Positions 54,325 to 64,000 of a stretch of 64,000 nt of DNA are shown here, in pieces. How positions within the stretch are numbered: the stretch's first letter is position 1; the number at the start of each line of letters is the position of its first letter. Source of the DNA: Puffinus mauretanicus (lineage: Eukaryota; Chordata; Aves; Procellariiformes; Procellariidae); assembly GCA_023333565.1 (NCBI GenBank), contig JAJKFH010003173.1:1116001-1180000 (forward strand). Direction: 5' to 3'. The position numbers and the translations under genes are program-made. The notes under the pieces were generated by a model. That model was not told the origin of the DNA. It did no database searches and saw only the letters and a list, made by a program, of their open reading frames with translations.

Positions 54325-54399
54325 CACATCCCCCGCGCATCCCGTGTACATCCCACGCGTATCCCACGCGTTTCCCATGCGCATCCCGCGTACATCCCG
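54325..54399 (+). repeat. 11-bp CpG-rich minisatellite
   Basis: About six to seven imperfect units of the form RYGCGYATCCC (for example acgcgtatccc, acgcgtttccc, atgcgcatccc), inside the CpG island just after the possible donor. Confidence 0.85.
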
Positions 54400-54711
54400 T
54401 GCAGCACCACCCCACGCACAGCTCGGTCACATCTCCCCGGGCTGCCGCCACCGCCCTGCCCTCTCCGCGGGGGGATGCGGCTGACCCCCACCGAGCGCTC
54501 CTGCCCCCCCCCCGCCCCCGGCTGCGGGCGCTGGTCGGGGCACGCAGCGATGGAGAGAGGCGAGCCCGGCGCCAGCCGCCCCCCTCCGCCTCTGGCACCC
54601 CGGGCTGGACCGGGCTGGGGGTGGGCACCCGCTGCGGGGGTGGCCGAGGGCTTCGGCACGGGCCACCCCTCCCCGGGCGGGTCTGCTTCCCCAGAGTGAT
54701 GAGAATGATTT

Positions 54712-54769
54712 AAAATAATAGTAACAATAATAACAATTATAACAATAACAACAACAACACTACTACTAC

Positions 54770-54800
<31 letters not shown>
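54712..54800. repeat. Compound trinucleotide repeat (AAY)n(ACT)n(GAT)n
   Basis: Degenerate AAT/AAC units run into a short ACT run and then ten GAT units (54771-54800), right at the edge of the CpG island. Confidence 0.9.
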
Positions 54801-57800
54801 AAGAAGCAGCAGCTAATTCTGTTACACTTCAACAAAGGGCTCCACATGGATAAAACCTTGGGCAACTCTGCCCAGGGCTCACTCCTTCCCAGTGGATAAG
54901 TGGGAATGGCTGTCCTAGGCCAAATGGGAAAAACGGGTGGAATTTAAGGGGTCCCTCACTTACTTTTATTTTAACACAAGGCCATGGGGGTTGAAAGTGG
55001 CTGCTTTACAGCTTCATGTTTTCTCTGCTTTTATATTTAGGGATAATTGCTCCGTATAGCATTTGTAACTTCCATGCGATGGATTGTTATGCTCTTGCTC
55101 CTTTTTTTCTCTCACAGAATATATGATGTAGTTTCTGTTTGTAGACTGTTTTAATAGCGAGGTGGCTGAGACAAAGTTTACTCAATAAACTTGCCTTTCC
55201 CCTTGAGCAGCTTTAGCTTAGATAAACGGGCTTTAAAGTCCCGGTTTAGCGTGGGACTAGGACTGTTTACCATTCATCATTGTTAGTTAATTGCTATTTG
55301 GTTAAATATTTAGTTTGGATTTAGTTCTTTTATGCCCTTTTCTTAAAAAATAATAAATAAAGGTGTGTTTAGTAATGTAGTAAAAGCTTTCTGGAAGGCC
55401 TTTTAAAGATACTCTGCAGTAGGGAAGCTCCATAAAGTTATTTTCTGTATCTTGTGTGTAAATTTTCTTACTTGTAGTTTGCTGTGGCGGTATTTGTAGT
55501 TAGCCAACCTAAAGCAGCAGCGATATTCAACTGTTTTCTGGAGTGACTGCAGACTAATTGTCTTCATTACCAGTTTCATTTCTTATTCTGAAAAGAAAAA
55601 AATACAGTTTGCATCATTGTTTAAATCCACAAGATCCAACTCATGGTCTGCAAATTGACTATGTTGAGCATAAGAGGACAGTGCAAAGGAAGGACCATTT
55701 TAGAAAATGTGCCAAGGATGGACTTCATTTAACACGCTTAGCTAGGAGCCAGCGGCAACACCCCTGCTTTCCCACCCCATCCTCCCCCGTGGAAATTTAA
55801 TGAGCAGCAAGGATGAGGATTTGAGTTTCAGGGTTAAGTCTCAAAGCAGCCCTTTGCTTTCAGGTACCAGGATCCCTCTCCCTGCAGAGGCGAATGGCAC
55901 CAGCGACCCGCGAGCATCGTGGCTGCGTGGGGCTCCCCGGTGCAGAGCCCGGCTGGCGGATGGGAGCTCACCCCATGGTTGCCCAAGACGGTGCAGTGCC
56001 GGCTAAGCGGGTGGATCAGGTGGGGACATGAACGGGGGGGAGGCCTGGGAGGGACAGAGACGAGCAGAAAGCCCCCGTGGCAAGCGGCAGCGCGCTGCGG
56101 AGTCTGCTGCTGCGGGAGGCTCGGTGCCCTGTGTGACGGTCTGCGTTTTGTAGGGCCTTTTTTGGTACAATGCTGCAAACGCCCGTGTTCTGCAGCAGTG
56201 ACCAGTCGTTATATAAACAAGGGTTTAATTTTGGAACTTCAATATTTAAGAGGCTAAAATTTCTTTCGCTCAGACGTGTTCTCATACACTGCCCATTTGA
56301 CAAAACACTTCTTACCTACATTATCAGTTGCTAAGTGTCCTGCAGCTGTGTTCGTGGTCCATTTGAGTGAATATCTGTACTCAGGATAATTCCCTTTCGT
56401 AGCGTCAGTCTGTCAGACTGCAGCAGAGTTTTATAAGACAGCACTGCCCTGGCTGGCCCTTCTGAGTTCTCACCCTGGCTCTCCTCTGGGATAAACAGGG
56501 AAGACAAGCAACGTGAAAGGGTGCGTGGATGCTAAGAGCAGCAAAGGCCAGCATGGGTAGTTACCTCCAATAATACTACCGTTACAAACCAAGGCCCTTT
56601 GGAATACAGACATAGGGCTCCGTCCTGAGATGGGACCTCTACTAGAAGTGACTTGTATAACTCGTGTACCAGCTCCTGCAAGGAGAGAGGCTGGAGCAGT
56701 GTTGATCCTCTCCTGCTGTCTTCTGCCGAGAATTTGCCTTTGGCTTTTTTCTGCAGTCAGTCATCATTCCGCACATACTCAGTTTAGTGATGGTAACACA
56801 GGTATCTCCTTGGAGGGGACAGAAGCTCAACTCATCACTTGCTGTCAAAGACAAAGCCATGGTTTCTCATCTACTGTCCTGCTGTAGGCGTGTTCCCGGC
56901 ACTTCAGCCTTGACTGCTCTGTTCTAAAGCCATCAAAGAAGTTAGAGGAACAGGAAACAAATTGCATTAAAAGTGCTTTGGAGGAAGGAGTTACCATGGA
57001 GATGGAAAGTCGGGTGGTTTTTTTTTCCATGCTGTTAGAAGGCAGTAGGTCCTTCTCAAACAAACTTGTGCGGTCTTGATAACATGACTTCTGTCCCTCT
57101 TTCTTTGCGATGGTCCAAAGTTGTAAGGCATCTGCGTGTTGGTTTTAGCAGTTTCCATCACTGCCATTCTCTCCAGCCACTGAATTACTAAATCTCCAGC
57201 ATCGAAGCTCACTGATACATTAACCCTGGGCCACTCAGAGTAGCTCCCTTCCAATGCCAGTTACCTAAGTGTGATAGATTTCCCCATCTTGTGGTCTCGC
57301 TGAAATGGATTTACCGAAGGAAGCTTTTGTTCTTAGTGGTGTAGGAATTACATTAGTATTCTGGAAAAGAAATATCTGCCTTTAAAGTATGATTTAGCAT
57401 TTCTGTTACAGTCCTGTACTTTCTTACCTGGGTCTACTTTCATGTGGTGGCCCTTCCACAGCATAGCAGTCAGCTGGCCGTTTTCATAAGGCACTGATAG
57501 AAGGAAAAATGTAGGCTTTGCACCCTTTAAAAATGTTTTAATTGTGTAGTTTTCAGTGCTGGCTATACTGGGCTGTGGCATGAGTAGGAACTGTGGTTAG
57601 ATACAGTATGAAACCTCTCTCGGGTGTGTTTGTCTGGCATCCTACAGTTTCACAGTGCTCTGTGATTGTCTGTGATTGTACCGTCACGCTGCCTGCTCGG
57701 TACAGTCTGTCACTTAAATGGAATGATGCAAATACAAGAATTAGCCCTGCCCTGCTGGGACTGCGCAAATCCATCGCGCCAGGAGCCTGCCTTTCACGGT

Positions 57801-59708
57801 GCCCGTCAGGGAGCACCCAGGGAAGGAGCACGCAGGCAGGGCAGGTAGCTGCGCTCCTTCCCTCATCCTGCAGCCAGCTCTCTGCGAACTGCTGAGTAAC
57901 ACCCCATCCATCACTTGAATATGTTCAGTTACGGTTTGGGGTTTTTTTTTAACCTATCACTTTGAACCTACAAATTCTGAATTTAATCAGTTAATTTTTT
58001 CCCCAGCCACTGCACATCATGAGATCCTTCCTTTACTCCTCACTGTTTTACCATGGATGCGCCTCGCTGATTTTGTATCATCTCCAAACATTGCCAGCTC
58101 ACTATGTACTCATTTTTCAGAACATTTGCAAACACATTGAAGGCTTAAGAAGCTCCCAGCATCCTGGCCTGTGTGTTTCTGTATATTTGAGCACCACGTG
58201 TTTCAGTTTTCATCTGTACTCAAAGTTTGGTGCAGGCAGTGAATCGCCCTCCCAAAGCAGCTCTCATCTTACACAACCTTATTTGAACCTCACCGTTTCG
58301 AGGCAGGAATGGCTTTAGATAACCCAGATTTCATCCCCAGGGGTGGCGGGTTTGGTGCCGAGGCTGTGCAGAACCAAATGCTCACCCGCAAAGTTGGGGC
58401 ATCACGGACTCTCCTGCCGGTGACCTCGTACACGTTTCAGCATTAGCTGCAGTTGAGAGATGAAGAAATGCTCCATCTCCAGCAAAGGAGCTGCAGATCT
58501 CCAGCACAACGTTACAGAAACCGTCTGTTACATCTCACAGAGGGAAATGCTAACGAGAGAGGCTGAAAAGCAAAACCCCTGGGATACCGGAGCTCCCGGG
58601 AGGTAGTCCTGATGAAAGAGCATGTGTCAGAGGGAAGACTGGGATTTGGGTCTCAGTCATTCTTGGCTTATTGATGTGCACATCTGATGGCCTTATTTTC
58701 ACCTGTCATATCCAGTCTGCTTCCCTATATTCCTCTTGAGCACCTCTCTTCTCACCCCGTCGATGACTGAAATGGGGTACCCTCAATGCCAGCAGACACT
58801 TTCTTGCACAAGCTCCCATTTTGCAGACTCCTGAATTCTAATGAATATCCTGGACCTTTTACCCTGCCCTGGATGTACCTCTCTGAAAGCTAAACATCCT
58901 ACAGATGTGGGCAGAAACGCTGGACAGCATTTTCAAAAGGAGAAAAGCTCTGTTACTGTGTTACAGTCAGTTGGGGACTGTAGGAAGACTGATCAACACA
59001 GAGCAGCAAGGTTAATGCATGTGCTGCTGTTGGAATCTCAGCTTCCCTTCCCACCCCAAACCGTGCAGCAATTCTTTGTGTCTTTGCACAGGGAAGCAGA
59101 ATTACCACCATCCGCCGACATCTCGCTTTTTTGTTCCTCACACACACTGTTCCCCCATGCTCTGCTTTGGCTGCCGGTCCCTGGCACTTCACAGCCCGTC
59201 ACCGGGTGCCCATCGCACCTCCTCACGTGTGGGTAATTCCTGATAGCTCATTTACACCAGCCTGTACTTTTCTATGCAATTCTTTGCCTCAGAGATGAAA
59301 CCAACCCCTCTAGTACTATCGTGCAATACCGAAATGAGTGTGGAAACCATGTTTGTATAAGAATATAGATGTGTTTTCTGTCCTCCTTTGTGTGTGAGGT
59401 GACACACTCAATGTAAAACTAATTGGAATTAAAGTCTTGGTGCCTCTGAGCAACCAGGATTATCATAGTTACAGTGCAGGACTGCCAGCTCAGCAGTCAT
59501 TGACTGCTTAGAAATGACTTTTCTTCTAATATTACTACTAAGAATCCATTCAATAATAAGTTTAGAATCCATGTCTTTTTCATTATTTAAGATATATTCA
59601 TCTCTTCCCCTTATCTTGGTTTTAAAGACACTATGAGAATCTGTTGGATCTCTCTGATTTTGATTTAACTCTTTAGCTTCTCGGTACTGATAATTCAGTG
59701 TACAAGTG

Positions 59709-59748
59709 CAGCAAAGTCTTGTAAAAAAGACAGCAAAGTCTTGTAAAA
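59709..59748 (+). repeat. 18-bp direct repeat, two copies
   Basis: cagcaaagtcttgtaaaa occurs at 59709-59726 and 59731-59748, a 22-bp period. It looks like a recent local duplication. Confidence 0.9.
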
Positions 59749-59896
59749 CCTTTCTAATGATTTAGGTTTTGGAAAATTTGAAGGCCTATTCCACTTTTGA
59801 GGAATAACAGTTGTTCTGATCAAGTAGATGGGCAGTACCTCATGAAGAGTGGCAACCGTGAAATCCTGCAAGATAGTCTAAATGGCCGAGGCATTT

Positions 59897-59970
59897 AGAA
59901 TCATAAAATCATAGCATGGTTTGGGTTGGAAGGGACCTTTAAAGATCATCTACTCCAACCCACAAACTTG
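59897..59970 (-). mobile_element. CR1 LINE 3' fragment
   Basis: Reverse complement of the CR1 tail: agaatcataaaatcatagca, then tttgggttggaagggacctt, then aaagatcatctactccaacc. Short and 5'-truncated. Confidence 0.9.
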
Positions 59971-62900
59971 TTCTCGCCTTTCATGGTACCAGCCATCCTA
60001 CCTCTCCATATGAGAAATTCCTATGTAGGCAGAGGGTCAGTACAGGCAACTTTCTTTCTTTTGAATACAATTAAACTCATGAGAAATATTTTATAAAAAC
60101 GGACAGCAAAGGACCTCATGCTGCTGTGTAACGCACTCAGTGGGAGGCTGTTTCCAGCCGTTACTTTATTCTCTCTTTTCAAGTGCTCCATGGCAAAATC
60201 AGCTGAGCCGCGTCAGTGGTGATGCTCCTCTCTCCCGGAGCTGTTGCTGGAGCCGCCGCGTTTGTGTCCCGTCCGCCCTGACACCTTCCTCCCGTCGCCA
60301 GGGAGCTGATGGTATTGCCGAGAGCCGGGATTGTGCCTGGACTGCTCCGGCATTCCTGCTCTTCTCCCCACCTCCCACTCGGCCTCTGCCAGAATTGCAT
60401 TAGAGACGGTGATCCTGCAAACCCCACCTCGCTTTTGGGAGCTTTTTTGCAGTTTCAGGCAACTGGGATGTGCACATGGACAATCCCAGCAGTGCGGCTG
60501 TAGGTTCGGCTGTGACAAGCAGGGTGTTACTACCACGGGGTGACAGGCACCTCTGCAAGATAACTCACGTTGCCATGGTTACGGATGGAAAATAGGGCTA
60601 TGGGTTAACTCGGGCCAGTGTCGCATGAAGCACAACATCCCACGTCATTTTGCGCACACCTGAGACAGTGAAAGCCGGAGTGGCGGCCACCACAAATCCC
60701 CGAGTCCCCATCCAGCCCCGAGTTTGTAGGTTAAACTTCCCAAAACTTCCCGACGAGAAATCATTGTGTGCGACAGCCTCGGGGATGGAATTGGGGTCGG
60801 GGTAAAGCAGCCTGTGCCAGACGCCGGCAGAAGGAGCCTGTCAGCCCTGTGACCTGTTAGTTATTACTTACTGCTGCGCCCCAAATTTTAAGGCCTTACG
60901 TAAGCTCTGATTTTTCTGAGCTTTCACGCTCTGAATATTTAAGAGGAGTTCTCGGAGTCAGGCATGCACCTCACCTCTGACTGTGGTTGCATCTTGGAGG
61001 CAAAGCAGGTACCTTCAGCTGGACCGGAGGGCTGGAGCCGATACAGACTCTGATGGACCAGCCAGCGATGCAACATTTCTGGCAGTTCTGAGTGTCCCCA
61101 GAGCATGATCATCTTCAGGACTTGGTGAAAACCTCCCAGGCAACCAAAGGGACAAATGAAGCCTGGAGTGAAAAAAAAACAAAGAAAAAGAAAAAGTTTC
61201 TACCCCGAGCAGAGCGCTTACTCACAGGTGGTTTTGGAAGCTGCGTGAAATCGCTTTGGGACGCTGCTGTTTCTCTTCCCCAGTAACCTGCAGCACTGGA
61301 CGGCCGTACTAAAGCCCGAGGAGGACCGTTCCGCCGGGCTGAGTTCTGCGTCTCACCGTGCACAAGCTATTACTATCTCCCGAAGAGAGAAACTGCACGT
61401 GCACAGGTACCAATGGAGAGGAGGTGAAGGGCCTGCTGGAAATACCACTCTTGGCTTTTGAAGTCTTGCATCCCTCATTTTGATGGAATGAGAAGCGATA
61501 TTGGGGGGACGGATCTAAAGAGCAGAGGCTCCTGTCCAGTGCAGTCAATGGGCAAATAAATTGTGTTCACACTATTCATCTCTTAATAACATGGCTTTGG
61601 AGTGCTGTTCAAAATACATATTTAAAGAAGCCTTAAAAGTTTGTACCTTCATCACAATATATTCTTATTGCCTTGGTTTTTTGGGGAGGAATAGTATTAG
61701 AAGCTGGCTTAGAGGCTTAAAACCAGTCCTTGCCATTTCTTAGGTGCTGGCCCTTCCAGCAGACTGAGAGCTAATCCTCAGCTCTCCTTTCCCCTTTAAA
61801 GGAGTAAAACGATACAGTCATGTACGGGCTGAGAAGGAGCTGTTTTGTGTGGTTTTTTAATAAAGGAAAATAGTTGGCAGGAACATGAGCAAAGCTGAAA
61901 GTATTTTCATCTGTTTTGTTTTGTAATGTTTAATGTTTTGTTTTCTACTTTACGAATTATACAAAGGAATCACTCAAAACAAAGGTCTCCCATTCTGGAA
62001 AGAGAAAAAAGAATCTACAGTGGGACTAATGTGACTAATCAGAATTGGCCAAGTAAGAAAAAAACCAAAATATCTTGAAAAATTACAATATCTATTTTTT
62101 CTTGGGGAAAAAAAATAGAAAAGCTCAACCTCTAATTGAGATTTGTTTGCAAAATAGTTCCATGCTGGGAAGAGTAATCAACTTGTGCATAAAAATATTT
62201 TTTGAGATTAATTTTTATTTTGTTAATTGCTTGGATTTTGGAACTTAGTAGTGGTTTTCAAATGATTATTGCTATGTAAGTACAAAATACCCATCCTAAC
62301 TTTTAAACTGTTGCATGTTTTATGCAATGTTTTATGAACGGCTACAGAAGAGAACTGACCAAAAAGACAGAGTTTAGGAGCAGTTTAAAAAAAAATTCTT
62401 GGCAGTTTGAGGAGAAAACAGCTGGGAAAGGAGACTCTTCTCGCTCCCTCTTTTTTACAGGTATTTGTAAAAGATAATAGCTTATAATTACTTATTTTTA
62501 GAAGCGTCTAGAATCCTCAGCTGAGACCCAGAGGCCAGTGTGGCTCAGTGCTCTACAAGCAAAGACAGTTTATCCTTGGCCAAAATAATTTACAATCCCA
62601 GTTTCAAGGCTCAGACAAGAGGCAGAGAGAAACCTCAGCCAGTACCTGCCAGCACCAAACCCAGCAGGAACAGCAGAACGCCACGGCTCGTGTCGGCGTC
62701 GGTTTATTCAGCTGAGCTGATGGAGCCACTCTGAATATGAGCGTTTTCAGTAATAAAAATAAAAAGCATTTCAGGAATTTTTCAGATAAGGACAAAGAAT
62801 TTGTGGCATCAAGTTTTAAATACTCTGGGAGTGTCTTGGCAGCCGATGCTCGATGAGGAGCTGCAGGCAGGCGTGGTGCTCGCTCCGTGTGCGTCTGGCA

Positions 62901-64000
62901 GCTCCCGGGCACTCGTGGGTGCTGTGCTGGGGGTGGGAGTGGGGACTGAAGCGATTCGTATGAATCACAGCAGATTCCCCAATCTCTCGCCATGCTTATA
63001 AAAGCAGGGGCTGGCAGACACATGCAGTCAGTGAGATGTGCCCTCGCATCCATAGGTGTTTCTAAGTCACGGCCAAGCCTCTCCGCACACGCAGCATCAC
63101 TGCCTTTCTGTAGGTGCATCCCGTACAGCAGTGGGGAAAAGGAGGAGGTCTGCTCTCGGATGCGGTCTGCTGGTGCCACAGCCATGCTAAGAAAGCTGCT
63201 TAGGAACGTCTGAACAAATTTTTCCCTGTTTATTCATTTCCCAGTTGGAAAATACTGCTTTGTCATGTTAAGGTTGGTGAAATTTTTAATGGGAGTTTTT
63301 CTTGTACCCAGGGTGTAACTCCGGGGAGTTGGGAGGTGACAGCAGGACTGACAACCGGGACTGTGGGACAGCCAAAAACTCTGCTACAAACTCAGCCAGG
63401 ACACGGGAGACTGGAGCTGCAAGACTGGCTTCTGTGGAGATCAAGGCAGGGATGTGCAGGCGAATTTCTGTCGGCTCAGGTGAGAGCCCATCAGCCCAAA
63501 GGTACCAGCTGTTCTGCAGTGCGTCTTCCTCATTTAATTAAAAATACAAAAGCAAGCCCCAAATCCGGGATCTGCGTTTCAGTGCAGAGGGCAAATGAAT
63601 CTTGAAAATGTAAAATGAAATCTTTTCTGATGAGCTGTAAGTAAAAATACTATTTACTGAAGCGACAGTCCTGTTCAAAACTAACAAGGTATTTTCCAGA
63701 CAGACACCCTCTTCCTAACTCTCCTTTCCTCCAAGACCCGCTCAGCCGACACGATGCTATCGGCGTTTCAGATCCTGCCCTTTGTGACGGCTGTGTCCTA
63801 ACGTGCGTCGGGACTTGTTTTATTTTTTTCTAAAACATCCGAACAGGCTCAGTCAGACACTTAAAATGAAATTTGTGCTGTTCCCCTGCACTTGCGGGAG
63901 AGTTGTTCCTCAGTTACATAAATCCAAGATGTTGAAGGAGTGTTTGATGATTTTTTCCTTTGTTTTACGGGCTAGAAGATCTTTCAGTCGCTGGCTGTTT

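Larger units (their letters stand above)
53850..54700 (+). promoter_or_regulatory. CpG island, candidate miR-29b-2/29c host promoter
   Basis: About 850 bp of very GC-rich, CpG-dense sequence, the strongest island in the window. It contains CTGGGAGTTGTAGT at 54031-54044, the ZNF143/THAP11-type motif found near many CpG-island start sites. A possible but weak donor (cag|gtaccg) sits at 54271/54272. In human 1q32.2 the transcript next after CD34 on the same strand is the miR-29b-2/29c host RNA, so position and orientation fit. The direction of transcription here is inferred, not shown. Confidence 0.55.
54801..64000. other. Region to right edge, no gene seen
   Basis: No coding exons or RNA genes are recognised. 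The miR-29 mature sequences (tagcaccatttga) were looked for by eye on both strands and not found. If the miR-29 host transcript model is right, this stretch is its first intron. It contains one CR1 fragment, a short direct repeat near 59.71 kb, and a GC-rich patch at 60.2-60.35 kb. Confidence 0.45.

Noticed and set aside
53775..54713. Long overlapping ORFs (up to 294 codons) on both strands of the CpG island
   Set aside because: GC-rich sequence lacks stop codons by chance. The frames overlap on opposite strands, are low-complexity Arg/Pro/Gly/Ala, and match no family.
54801..64000. miR-29b-2/miR-29c hairpins
   Set aside because: The mature core tagcaccatttga and its complement were not found by eye in the window; expected beyond the right edge.

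Overview
The window is vertebrate nuclear DNA, most likely from a bird. It has intron-split genes with GT-AG junctions, long gene-poor stretches, patchy CpG-rich islets, and three short CR1 LINE 3' ends (the dominant sauropsid retroelement). Nothing in the sequence fixes the species. No bacterial, phage or viral gene was recognised. Almost all open frames in the window are chance ORFs.

Two protein genes can be read with confidence, both on the + strand. From 1 to about 10.67 kb lies the 3' end of PLXNA2 (plexin-A2). The last four coding exons sit at 68-3840 and encode the C-terminal part of the intracellular GAP domain. They are followed by a long 3' UTR with polyadenylation signals near 4.17, 5.34 and 10.65 kb. 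From 33.9 to about 47.2-47.9 kb lies a complete CD34 gene. Its eight coding exons splice in phase to a 375-residue sialomucin with a signal peptide, a Ser/Thr/Pro-rich stalk, a six-cysteine region, one membrane span and a conserved cytoplasmic tail. PLXNA2 and CD34 are also neighbours on human 1q32.2 in the same relative orientation, so the block is ancestral.

The 23 kb between the two genes (10.7-33.9 kb) has no recognisable coding exon. It is AT-rich, with several homeodomain-type stretches, a CpG-rich islet at 26.64-26.96 kb and two CR1 fragments. CD34 intron 1 carries a five-copy 12-bp minisatellite and a 15-copy GGGA(C/T) pentanucleotide array with strong G-quadruplex potential. Intron 4 carries a GATA/E-box cluster.

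Downstream of CD34, a strong CpG island at 53.85-54.70 kb contains a ZNF143/THAP11-type promoter motif and an 11-bp CpG-rich minisatellite. In mammals the next transcript in this position and orientation is the miR-29b-2/miR-29c host lncRNA, so this island is the best candidate for its promoter. The miR-29 hairpins themselves were not seen and probably lie beyond the right edge. From 54.75 to 64 kb only a CR1 fragment and simple repeats are recognisable.

The most interesting points concern CD34. These are a TATA-box promoter with a small uORF, near-absence of N-glycosylation sites in the stalk, a Met-ending PDZ ligand, tandem in-phase donors at exon 5, and possible intronic ends that would give a truncated tail. 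The CpG island predicted to start the miR-29 host transcript is the other main lead.
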